Shown here piece after piece: positions 25,450-31,817 of a DNA stretch of 34,436 nt. Position 1 is the first letter of the stretch. Each line of letters begins with the position of its first letter. This DNA comes from a virus, in IMG/VR virus record IMGVR_UViG_3300018049_000072, positions 1 through 34,436 of that record; one strand, 5' to 3'. Both the position numbers and the translations under genes were made by a program. The notes below the pieces were generated by a model, which had not been told where the DNA came from, did not search any database, and saw only the letters and a list, made by a program, of their open reading frames with translations.

Positions 25450-26359
25450 ATGCGCCCGGTGAACCGAACACTGCGCGTGGGTCGCTGTAGCCAAAGCTAT
25501 AACGCTCACGAGCTTTATAACGCATGTTACCAGTGTCGAAGTCGGCTTCCATGCCTGTTGACATTGGTGTGCGCTCGAAGTGGATGAATCCACGAGGTGC
25601 GTCAGTTAGGATAAAGAACGCATCTGGGTCCGTTAGGAAGTCGTTAACGGCATAACCGTTAGGCAACATACCCATTGAACGAATTGCGTTTGTATCGTTA
25701 TCCGCTGTACCTACACGCAAGTTAGAAACCATCAAACGCTCTGCAACGAATTGCAATTGACGTGGGATGATCAACTTTGTGCCGCGTAGAGCAACTTTTA
25801 GACCACGCTCATCAACAAAACCTGCGATATTGATCAAAGCATCTTCTAGAGATGTTTCGTTCAAATCGGCAGCTACTGTTGGTTCGTTGGCAAATGTGCC
25901 ACCTGATGTCAGTGGGTGATCAGTTGCACAAAGTGCTTTACCGTCGCCACCCGCTGAAGCACCGCCTGTAAAGGCGTTGTTAAGAACCGCAGCGGCCTTA
26001 ACTTGCTTGGTGTGTGCCATAGAACGAGCCAACGCACGAGTATAACGCGAACCAAGACGATCATAAAGATTGTCTTCGACTGCTTCCTCTGTAATAGAGA
26101 ACGCAAGTGCGATAGTCTCGTGGTTGTAACGAGCAGTGTATGCTTCGTTAGCGTCGTCATAGTTAATTGCAGAACCTTCCGATTTGGTAGGTGCCGCACC
26201 GAACCCTGATAACATAACCTCTTCCTCAAATGCACGATCTGAAGATTCAGTTGTGTAGATCTCGGCATGTTGGTTTTCGTACCGGGAGTACTCCATACCA
26301 AACAAGGCGTTAAGACCGGGTTCCAACTCTTTCGCTAGTTGTGCGCGAGAGATAGCCAT
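25448..26359 (-). CDS. major capsid protein (HK97-fold type)
   Basis: The product is 303 residues. ATG at 26359 has AGGAG eight bases upstream. The N-terminus is helical (AISRAQLAKELEPGLNALFG). The body shows a capsid layout I recognise from Mu gpT-like and marine phage coat proteins: FEEEVMLSGFGAAPTKSEGS, a long helix with EEAVEDNLYDRLGSRYTRAL, then GDGKALCATDHPLTSGG, TKLIIPRQLQFVAERL, and a C-terminal RYKARERYSFGYSDPRAVFG. No N-terminal propeptide is obvious. It follows scaffold and accessory head genes in the usual order. It is expected to be the most abundant virion protein. Confidence 0.8.
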   Translation of the reverse strand: MAISRAQLAKELEPGLNALFGMEYSRYENQHAEIYTTESSDRAFEEEVMLSGFGAAPTKSEGSAINYDDANEAYTARYNHETIALAFSITEEAVEDNLYDRLGSRYTRALARSMAHTKQVKAAAVLNNAFTGGASAGGDGKALCATDHPLTSGGTFANEPTVAADLNETSLEDALINIAGFVDERGLKVALRGTKLIIPRQLQFVAERLMVSNLRVGTADNDTNAIRSMGMLPNGYAVNDFLTDPDAFFILTDAPRGFIHFERTPMSTGMEADFDTGNMRYKARERYSFGYSDPRAVFGSPGA

Positions 26360-26371
26360 TAGTCAGTCTCC

Positions 26372-27010
26372 TTATGCCAAGCCTAGGTTGGACACTGTAC
26401 CCGCTGCAACTGCACCGTTAGATGCGTTGAAGTGGTTGTTCAACCGTACGATTAGTGGAATGCCTGCCGCAGTGTAGTCCGCATTTTCAGCATCGTCTTG
26501 GATACCGATAATACGCATCTGCAATGTTGCGGTGGCTGCGATTGTGCTGACAGCTAGTTTGCCTGATGAGATACCTGTAGCTGTTACGCCTGCATCTGCG
26601 TCTGCAAAGTTAGCATTTGCGAACACATGACCACGAGCAGTTGCTTCATTTGTCAACGAAGCGTCTGACGCAATCACGAATGTTTGCATTGGGTTGTCAT
26701 ACACGTATGCAATGACGGGATGGTTAGAATCCGCGCCAGAGCCGGGCCAATGATTTGACCATACCATTTCACCAGTAGTGGACGAAACGTACTTACAGCC
26801 CCAGAAAACACCTAATACACCTACTGTGCCACCTGCCGCTGCGCCAACAATGTCAATAAAGCCAGTTGCAAGCGGAATAACAGGAGAACCTTGGTAGATC
26901 GCGTTAGTGTTTCCAGAAGCAATACGATACTCGGTCGCACCAGTGGTGTTCGCGCCCTGTCCTTGGACGCCAATCGGACGTAGTCCGAATGCACCGTTAG
27001 TGTTTGCCAT
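26372..27010 (-). CDS. accessory head protein, likely capsid decoration or cement
   Basis: The product is 212 residues. ATG at 27010 has AAGGA eight bases upstream. The start MANTNGAFGLRPIGVQGQGA belongs to a family commonly found directly beside the coat gene in pelagic phages. The protein is Ala/Gly/Thr-rich beta sequence with few charged residues (WSNHWPGSGADSNHPVIAYV; LQMRIIGIQDDAENADYTAAG). No membrane segment or catalytic motif is seen. Its position between scaffold and coat supports a capsid-stabilizing or decorating role; this is inference. Confidence 0.6.
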   Translation of the reverse strand: MANTNGAFGLRPIGVQGQGANTTGATEYRIASGNTNAIYQGSPVIPLATGFIDIVGAAAGGTVGVLGVFWGCKYVSSTTGEMVWSNHWPGSGADSNHPVIAYVYDNPMQTFVIASDASLTNEATARGHVFANANFADADAGVTATGISSGKLAVSTIAATATLQMRIIGIQDDAENADYTAAGIPLIVRLNNHFNASNGAVAAGTVSNLGLA

Positions 27011-27027
27011 CGTAGCAATCCTTTAAA

Positions 27028-27486
27028 TTAATCAGCGTCTCGTCTTGAGCCGCCGAAAGTTACACGACTACGCCTATCGTTAGAGATAGGCATTGAAGGA
27101 TGTTGTTCCTTCATCAAGTCCTGATCCACAGCTAACATCTGTTCGCGGGTACGGCCCCCGTAATACTCGTTTCTTTCAGCGGCTGTTTCTTCAGGTATAC
27201 GGCACAACATCAGACCACCTTGACCGATAACCCCTTGATACTTGCCATCATCGATGACTGGAGTTTCGTAATCTGGATACTCATCAGCACGGACGGGTTC
27301 CCATCCTTCACGTAGCTTAGAATGGACATTCATTTTGTCCTCTTCACCACGCATTGCTACTCGAATCCAACGATGCACGTACCCATCAGGTGCGGGTGGT
27401 GCAGCAAGGTGACTGGGCGGTGCCCATGGTTTTCTGCGCGTTTCAGTTTCGCGGGTTGCGCTTGCGCGCGGTTTTCTATCTGCCAT
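27028..27486 (-). CDS. conserved small head-region protein
   Basis: The product is 152 residues. ATG at 27486 uses an AAGGA that overlaps the scaffold stop codon, so the two are translationally coupled. The N-terminus is basic and Pro-rich (ASATRETETRRKPWAPPSHL), followed by GYVHRWIRVAMRGEEDKMNV, HSKLREGWEPVRADEYPD and GLMLCRIPEE. I recall this order of motifs from marine phages between scaffold and coat genes. The basic tail has RRSRVTFGGSRRD. It may be a head assembly factor or internal protein; its function is unknown. Confidence 0.55.
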   Translation of the reverse strand: MADRKPRASATRETETRRKPWAPPSHLAAPPAPDGYVHRWIRVAMRGEEDKMNVHSKLREGWEPVRADEYPDYETPVIDDGKYQGVIGQGGLMLCRIPEETAAERNEYYGGRTREQMLAVDQDLMKEQHPSMPISNDRRSRVTFGGSRRDAD

Positions 27487-27489
27487 CTT

Positions 27490-28365
27490 TTAATCCTTCA
27501 CGTACTTAGCGTATTCTTCAAGAGGTACGCCTAGTTTTTTCGCAATAGCTACTTGTGAATGCGTCAACTTGACAGACCTGCGCCCCTGTTTGTTACTGCG
27601 GGATGCGGAGGAACTAGCAGAAGCGACCTGACTCCCTCCACCCGATTTTTTAGCCGTTTGGAACTTGTGTGGAAACTCCTTCCGAATACGGCTATCAACC
27701 TCAGTATAATACTCGTCGGTGTTTGGGTCAAATCCTTCTTCATCGACAAGCTGTTGGTGGATCGCAAATGCCGCAGTCGTCATGACTCGGTCACTTCCAA
27801 ACCACTCGTTCTTTTCTGCCCAAGTCTGAGCCTTTGGGTCAGGCGTAGGCATCTGTTGTTGCTGTGGTTGCGGTTGTGGTGCAACTTGAGGTTCCGCTTG
27901 TTGCGGCCTCTGAGCCTCACGTTCCGCACGAGCCTTTGCACTATTATAACGCTGAGTCTCAACAGCAATATTAGACAAAGCCTGTTGGGCCTCGATCATT
28001 CTATCTGCATCGCCAGACTCATACGCCTCTTTATAGGCTCGTTTAGCTGCTTCCGTTTGAGACTGCAAACGTGTCCCATACTCAGAGAGGTAACCTGTGT
28101 CTAGAGCCTGCATACGAGACTTCAGCTTATTGTTCTCTTCTATAAGCTGTTGAGACAAACGAACTGCTTCCGCTTTATCCCGCTCTTCTTGGCGATACTT
28201 CTCTGTAAGCTTTTTAATCCGATTCTGAACCCCTTTACTATAGGAGTCCAACTCATCAGAGGCTTGCTCAGAAGCTTCTACCGCTTCCTCAACTGGAGCC
28301 TCTTCAGTTTCTTCAACGACGATACTCTCTTCGTTTTCAACTGCGTCTTCTCTTTCTTCTGACAT
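27490..28365 (-). CDS. capsid scaffolding protein
   Basis: I choose ATG 28365 (291 residues) because AAGGA, overlapping the GroES stop, lies seven bases upstream; an ATG ten codons earlier lacks such a site. Residues 1-40 are very acidic (EEREDAVENEESIVVEETEE). Residues 45-150 are a long coiled coil (RIKKLTEKYRQEERDKAEAV), 160-185 are a Pro/Gln linker, and the C-terminus is basic with RRSVKLTHSQVAIAKKLGVP. Acidic N-terminus, helical middle and basic coat-binding tail are the standard layout for phage scaffolds. Position before the coat gene agrees. Confidence 0.75.
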   Translation of the reverse strand: MSEEREDAVENEESIVVEETEEAPVEEAVEASEQASDELDSYSKGVQNRIKKLTEKYRQEERDKAEAVRLSQQLIEENNKLKSRMQALDTGYLSEYGTRLQSQTEAAKRAYKEAYESGDADRMIEAQQALSNIAVETQRYNSAKARAEREAQRPQQAEPQVAPQPQPQQQQMPTPDPKAQTWAEKNEWFGSDRVMTTAAFAIHQQLVDEEGFDPNTDEYYTEVDSRIRKEFPHKFQTAKKSGGGSQVASASSSASRSNKQGRRSVKLTHSQVAIAKKLGVPLEEYAKYVKD

Positions 28366-28375
28366 ACCCTGTTCC

Positions 28376-28864
28376 TTAAACGTGTTTAATGTCATCAGGC
28401 TCTAACAAGGTTGCAATAACCTCGTCGTCATTAATGATGCGGACCTCCCCGCCATCAATCTTAAAACGCGACCCTGAATATCGACCAATACATACCCATT
28501 GGCCCTCTTCGCACCACGGCTCTGGATTAGGACCAAATTTGTCCGGATCCTTATAAGCCAACGGTCCAAGCTTCATAACGTATGCAACAACTGTCGCTAC
28601 GCTCTCACGTTCCCGAACCTCGTCGGGAATGTACAGTCCACTCGCTGTCTTAGCTTTGCCTTGATACGGCATAACTAAAACCCGCCAACCTGTAGGCTGC
28701 GGGAGACGTTCGAGTAAAGGTTTGTCTAGAAGAGATGGGTCTAAGACCCGTTCTTTAGCGTCAACATATGCGCCTTCTAAAGAAGAAGAGTCTGTCTGAG
28801 ACTCCTGTCGTTCTTTATTCATTTTCTGCGCAACGTGGTCAGGAAGATATAACGTCTTCGACAT
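28376..28864 (-). CDS. groES: phage GroES-like co-chaperonin
   Basis: The product is 162 residues, overlapping the upstream gene by 26 bases. Residues about 57-155 form a Cpn10 domain: PTGWRVLVMPYQGKAKTASG is the first strand plus mobile loop (KAKTASGLYIPDEV, compare the host KSAGGIVL type), followed by ATVVAYVMKLGP, WCEEGQWVCIGRYSGSRFKI and the terminal INDDEVIATLL. An extra 56-residue N-terminal arm and a DPDKFGPNPEPW insertion make it longer than the usual 95 residues. It probably caps the host GroEL to fold phage proteins, as T4 gp31 does for its coat protein. It lies one gene before the scaffold. Confidence 0.8.
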   Translation of the reverse strand: MSKTLYLPDHVAQKMNKERQESQTDSSSLEGAYVDAKERVLDPSLLDKPLLERLPQPTGWRVLVMPYQGKAKTASGLYIPDEVRERESVATVVAYVMKLGPLAYKDPDKFGPNPEPWCEEGQWVCIGRYSGSRFKIDGGEVRIINDDEVIATLLEPDDIKHV

Positions 28865-29051
28865 CGTCTACGGTTCCATTCAGCAGGGCCTTAATTTCGT
28901 CTTTTGCAAACGAGAGACCCCGTATCTCGCCTACTGACATTTTATACTGCTCCCAGTCCTTTACAGCACCGTGAGAAAGAGCTTCAGAGATATCCTCCTG
29001 ACGCTCTTCTATCTTTTTATACAAGTGTCGAGCTAAGTCAACAAGATCCAT
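28839..29051 (-). CDS. small helical conserved protein
   Basis: The product is 70 residues from an ATG that shares its first base with the upstream TAA (TAATG). It is a mainly helical protein: DLVDLARHLYKKIEERQEDI, then SHGAVKDWEQYKMSVGEIRG and LSFAKDEIKALL. I recall this family from pelagic phages between portal and GroES or scaffold genes. It ends in an acidic DDVEDV. It could be a head-assembly factor or small internal head protein. There is no motif that defines function. Confidence 0.6.
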   Translation of the reverse strand: MDLVDLARHLYKKIEERQEDISEALSHGAVKDWEQYKMSVGEIRGLSFAKDEIKALLNGTVDDVEDVISS

Positions 29052-29386
29052 TACAGGTTGTCCTTATACTCTTCTTGCCACATATCACAGGTGTTCTCGC
29101 CCTTACACACAAATTTTAGAGCCGCACAGTATCCCATAGACTCATCGCCAATGCACTTTTGCATGTCTTCTGAGGTGTCGTAGAAAGCACAGGACGCACA
29201 ACACTCATCATTGCGGAATGCTACCGACTCGTTGCATGGTCTGTAGTTGTGCTCTTCAATCGCAACTTCCCGAAGTTCGTCATTGATAGACTCGTCATCA
29301 CAGCACAGAGGGCAAATATTCTCTTCATCCTCTACGCCGTGTCCTCCCTCTATGTCAGGGAGGATAGATATCATAATATTAACCAT
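29051..29386 (-). CDS. Cys-rich putative metal-binding protein
   Basis: ATG 29386 sits in a TAATG overlap with GGGAAG eight bases before it. The product is 111 residues with eleven cysteines: C25-x2-C28-C29, C51, C62-C63-x2-C66, C78, C87, C94 and C100. The second half (CCASCAFYD, GYCAALKFVC, NTCDMW) resembles a Cys-cluster pattern seen in marine phages that could hold an iron-sulfur cluster or zinc. Acidic residues are abundant. It is in the block between lysis and head genes. Structural and regulatory roles are both possible, and the metal is unknown. Confidence 0.55.
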   Translation of the reverse strand: MVNIMISILPDIEGGHGVEDEENICPLCCDDESINDELREVAIEEHNYRPCNESVAFRNDECCASCAFYDTSEDMQKCIGDESMGYCAALKFVCKGENTCDMWQEEYKDNL

Positions 29387-29730
29387 TAGTAGCACTTCCC
29401 ACGTTTAGGGTTCACACGAACGTCACCGCCACGGTAGAAACCTTCAACGCCTCGACCTTTTAAAATGTCTGCACGACTAACCTCTCCATCACCATTTAGG
29501 TCAGGAAACACTTTACCACCATCTTTAAATCGTGCTATCTCGCTGCGAGGTTTTCGTTTCATTGTATTATTACGACCTTTCAAAGTATTGTACTTTGATG
29601 TCGGATTTTTCTTAGGGTCAGACATGGCTTCAGAAAGCGCGTCCTCTATAGCCTTTTCTGTATCTTTTGAGATCCCAGAAAAAACCTTTCCCCCCTCTTT
29701 GTATCCTTTTTTAGAACCGCAACCTGCCAT
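29386..29730 (-). CDS. small EF-hand/dockerin-loop protein
   Basis: The product is 114 residues. ATG at 29730 has GGAGG upstream. It begins MAGCGSKKGYKEGGKVFSG and repeats the KxGGKVF motif at about residues 69-75 (KDGGKVFPDL). The loop D77-L-N-G-D-G-E-V-S-R-A-D88 is a textbook EF-hand/dockerin calcium loop followed by ILKGRG. The C-terminus is basic (VRVNPKRGKCY). Calcium binding is likely from the loop, but the partner is unknown. It sits just after the endolysin gene, so either a virion or lysis-linked role is possible. Confidence 0.6.
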   Translation of the reverse strand: MAGCGSKKGYKEGGKVFSGISKDTEKAIEDALSEAMSDPKKNPTSKYNTLKGRNNTMKRKPRSEIARFKDGGKVFPDLNGDGEVSRADILKGRGVEGFYRGGDVRVNPKRGKCY

Positions 29731-29739
29731 GAGGGCCTC

Positions 29740-30192
29740 CTATACTACAAGTTCAAAATGTGGGGCGTCGATAAATGGACGGCGACCCTGACCCCGACGT
29801 GTGTCGATATAATCATTCATAGCAGATTCCATGTCTCCGTTCCACTGTGCAATGTTTGGAACAGTCCATGCAGCACCCCACTTGATCGGCACATCACAGG
29901 CTCTCGCACCTTCTGCCATCGCATCTGCGATTTCATCATACAAATTCAACTCCCAACGGCCTCCATCTACATAGGCCATTAAATCTACTGCTAGCCCATC
30001 GATGTGTTTTGATTTCATCGTCTGACTTGCACCCTTGGCAACAAGTGCTTTCTGCTCTTCAATTGTACGTAGCCCACAAATCACCGAGAAGTCCTGCTTC
30101 GACACGCCAATAGCATATTTAACAACAGCGACCATGCGCTCATCTACGCCCTCTAGTTTAGCTAGACTACGTTTTCCTAATTTATAACTCAT
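29740..30192 (-). CDS. endolysin, M15-type L-alanyl-D-glutamate peptidase
   Basis: ATG 30192 overlaps the holin-like stop (ATGA) with GAGGG eight bases upstream; the longer frame to 30255 is rejected. The product is 150 residues with the zinc peptidase signature SKHIDGLAVDL (H63, D70) and DAPHFEL (H145), plus VICGLRTIEEQKAL, typical of T5/A500-type phage endolysins. It cuts the stem peptide of peptidoglycan. No signal peptide is present, so it needs a holin for release, and two holin-like genes precede it. Confidence 0.85.
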   Translation of the reverse strand: MSYKLGKRSLAKLEGVDERMVAVVKYAIGVSKQDFSVICGLRTIEEQKALVAKGASQTMKSKHIDGLAVDLMAYVDGGRWELNLYDEIADAMAEGARACDVPIKWGAAWTVPNIAQWNGDMESAMNDYIDTRRGQGRRPFIDAPHFELVV

Positions 30193-30533
30193 TTCTTCAA
30201 CCCTCTCATAGTTCTTATGCCAAACGAGGCGGCAATGGACGCATACATCCCCCACTGTACCCAGAGGGGGGTAGTCTCAAGGTTGGCAAATCCAACTGCC
30301 ATAGTGTCTTGCAAGCTAGGCACGAAGTTAGCAACAAGGATAACCACAAAAACAATAGTCCAGAGCTCGTCTTTCCATGAGTTCTGAGCAGAACGTATAG
30401 CTTCAATCTCCCAGTCAATTTCACCAGTAGCCTGTTTAAGCTTGATCTCTGCATTTGCTTTTTGTACCGCCGTTTTTCCGTCAACCCACGCAGTCGCTAG
30501 TCCACCAAGACTCCCTATAATCTGACCAATCAT
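30189..30533 (-). CDS. holin-like membrane protein
   Basis: ATG 30533 (114 residues) overlaps the stop of a micro-ORF (ATGA) and has GGGAG nine bases upstream. The amphipathic N-terminus (MIGQIIGSLGGLATAWVDGK), a charged helix (about 22-55), then two hydrophobic segments at about 57-73 and 88-105 and a basic tail (RTMRGLKK) resemble the GTA/3TM-type holin family. Directly coupled to the endolysin gene, it probably forms the membrane lesion that releases the enzyme. Two rather than three clear membrane segments are visible. Confidence 0.65.
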   Translation of the reverse strand: MIGQIIGSLGGLATAWVDGKTAVQKANAEIKLKQATGEIDWEIEAIRSAQNSWKDELWTIVFVVILVANFVPSLQDTMAVGFANLETTPLWVQWGMYASIAASFGIRTMRGLKK

Positions 30534-30628
30534 ACCATCACACTCCCGTATAATGTCATCTCTACACCGAGTACCCACTCAAGTGCTTTAACCACCAAAA
30601 ACGTCAGAAAGTCTTCAGCGGTTGTCAT
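30530..30628 (-). CDS. 32-residue hydrophobic micro-protein between two holin-like genes
   Basis: ATG at 30628 lies inside the end of the preceding membrane gene and has AGGA about 7 bases upstream. The frame ends at a TGA that overlaps the next start (ATGA). The product (MTTAEDFLTFLVVKALEWVL then GVEMTLYGSVMV) is amphipathic and hydrophobic and could associate with the membrane. Its overlaps on both sides and its own ribosome site suggest real translation. It might be a holin modulator, or only a translational coupler. No homolog is recalled. Confidence 0.5.
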   Translation of the reverse strand: MTTAEDFLTFLVVKALEWVLGVEMTLYGSVMV

Positions 30629-30884
30629 AACTCTCTTCCTTACTAACCGTCACAGACCGAGGTGTGTGAGTCACCGTAGTCTTAGACTCCTTGCCCATCC
30701 AAATGCCGAAGCACCCTGTTAAGGCCCCCATACAAACAGATACAAGGCCACTCTGTTGTATAGTAGGATCCGGTAAACTCATATACCAATGGACAGATTG
30801 GTACGTTAGTATTGTCACCGCCAACATCATAAGCCGAGGCAGTATTTTAAGGTCGTCTATATACCTTGCCGTTATCTCTACCAT
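30615..30884 (-). CDS. two-span membrane protein, holin-like
   Basis: I use ATG 30884 (89 residues); the TTG four codons earlier is the alternative. Two hydrophobic segments lie at about 16-35 (PRLMMLAVTILTYQSVHWYM) and 47-63 (LVSVCMGALTGCFGIWM), with a polar C-terminal tail. The sequence EITARYIDDLKILPRLMM is familiar to me from marine phage holin-type genes. Class II holins have this layout. It lies two genes before the endolysin. Whether this protein or the 30189-30533 product acts as the holin cannot be decided from sequence. Confidence 0.6.
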   Translation of the reverse strand: MVEITARYIDDLKILPRLMMLAVTILTYQSVHWYMSLPDPTIQQSGLVSVCMGALTGCFGIWMGKESKTTVTHTPRSVTVSKEESYDNR

Positions 30885-30963
30885 AGTGATCCGCAATCCT
30901 TTTGTTCGAGGTGATTATAACCACTTTTCCGTCTTTGTCCAAAACTACGTATTTTCTTACCAC
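30847..30963 (-). CDS. possible 38-residue GTG-start small protein
   Basis: This frame starts at GTG 30963, overlapping the upstream gene end by seven bases, and runs to TAA at 30847 inside the next gene. The product (VVRKYVVLDKDGKVVIITSN followed by KRIADHYGRDNGKVYRRP) reads like a real small protein: a beta pair with DKDGK turn, then a short basic helix. It fills the only gap of this block. The ribosome site is poor because GGGAAG lies directly against the start. I cannot tell whether it is expressed. Confidence 0.35.
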   Translation of the reverse strand: MVRKYVVLDKDGKVVIITSNKRIADHYGRDNGKVYRRP

Positions 30964-31424
30964 CTTCCCATATAGACACCCAAATAGTAGATACCTAAAA
31001 CAATAGCCGTAACCGCAAGAACTATTCCTGTGGCTATCTGCAGCTTCTCCATTTTTTCTGCATGTGCTGCCTCCGCAGCCTTACGAGCAGCCTGACGCTG
31101 TTTACGCGCCTCATTCTGCCACGAAATCCACCTATCCCATTGGCCAGGTGCCCCATACAAACGGATATGTGATTCGAGCTCACGGCGTTTTTCTCTAATA
31201 GATTCAAGGGCTTGGAACTCTTCCCAATCCCCTTCTTCACCGCCTGTAATCGCTGTTAATGGACTGTTCTTCTTTTTCTGTACGGCTTGTTTTATGTCTT
31301 CTTCTGCCGTAAGAAATTTTCCAACTGCGCCAATAAGACCTGCAGTCTCTTTGCCATTCCCAAGAGCAGTCTTGATGACCGAATAAGCGGCATTCGCAGC
31401 CGCAATGCTCTCAAGTATAGCCAT
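30957..31424 (-). CDS. membrane-anchored helical protein of the portal-lysis block
   Basis: The product is 155 residues. ATG at 31424 has AAGG seven bases upstream, touching the previous stop. Residues 1-40 are helical and hydrophobic (ESIAAANAAYSVIKTALGNG), about 80-125 are a charged coiled coil (EKRRELESHIRLYG, RKQRQAARKAAEAAHAEKME), and 131-152 form one membrane span (IATGIVLAVTAIVLGIYYLG). I recall similar proteins beside the lysis genes of cyanophages and pelagiphages. Function is unknown; a virion internal protein or a lysis accessory are both possible. Confidence 0.55.
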   Translation of the reverse strand: MAILESIAAANAAYSVIKTALGNGKETAGLIGAVGKFLTAEEDIKQAVQKKKNSPLTAITGGEEGDWEEFQALESIREKRRELESHIRLYGAPGQWDRWISWQNEARKQRQAARKAAEAAHAEKMEKLQIATGIVLAVTAIVLGIYYLGVYMGRW

Positions 31425-31433
31425 ATCATCACC

Positions 31434-31817
31434 TTATCGAAGCCCACCCAGTCCTACTGGCTGTGCCTGTTGAGTAGTTTGCTGCCCTAACAAACCTAAA
31501 ATACCCGGAGCCCCTTGACCGAAGCCCGGTGGAAATGGTTTAGGCATAGGATTCCCTACACCCGGCAAACCGGGGAAGCCGCCTCCGGGCTGAAAAGGAA
31601 AACGAGGCCCTTGTCTATTAAACTCTACGTCTGGAAAAGTTGTTCGTGTTAAATCCTCTACCTGTTGAACGTACGGTTGAACCGTGTCCTGTTGGTAATC
31701 TTGGTTGATGTGACTTAGCAGGGGCTGTAAAAAACCCATTATCCCACCACCTCCCATGCCCGGAAAGTTTGGTCTAATCGTCAACCCATTAGGACGTGGC
31801 ATCATATTAGGGGTCAT
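31434..31817 (-). CDS. Pro/Gly-rich small protein following the portal
   Basis: The product is 127 residues. ATG at 31817 overlaps the portal stop (ATGA), with GGAGG upstream. The N- and C-terminal parts are Pro/Gly/Phe/Met-rich (GLTIRPNFPGMGGGGIMGFL; FPFQPGGGFPGLPGVGNPMP), with a short helical middle (HINQDYQQDTVQPYVQQVED). It has low complexity and probably little fixed fold. It may be an internal head or portal-associated protein because it is coupled to the portal gene. No family is recognised beyond that composition. Confidence 0.5.
   Translation of the reverse strand: MTPNMMPRPNGLTIRPNFPGMGGGGIMGFLQPLLSHINQDYQQDTVQPYVQQVEDLTRTTFPDVEFNRQGPRFPFQPGGGFPGLPGVGNPMPKPFPPGFGQGAPGILGLLGQQTTQQAQPVGLGGLR

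Noticed and set aside
27559-28104. A 181-residue plus-strand frame opposite the scaffold gene
   Set aside because: Arg/Leu-rich composition comes from reading the Gln/Glu-rich scaffold backwards; no start signal supports it.
28366-28395. Ten-codon longer scaffold start at 28395
   Set aside because: No ribosome site precedes it and it lies inside the GroES gene; 28365 has AAGGA at good spacing.
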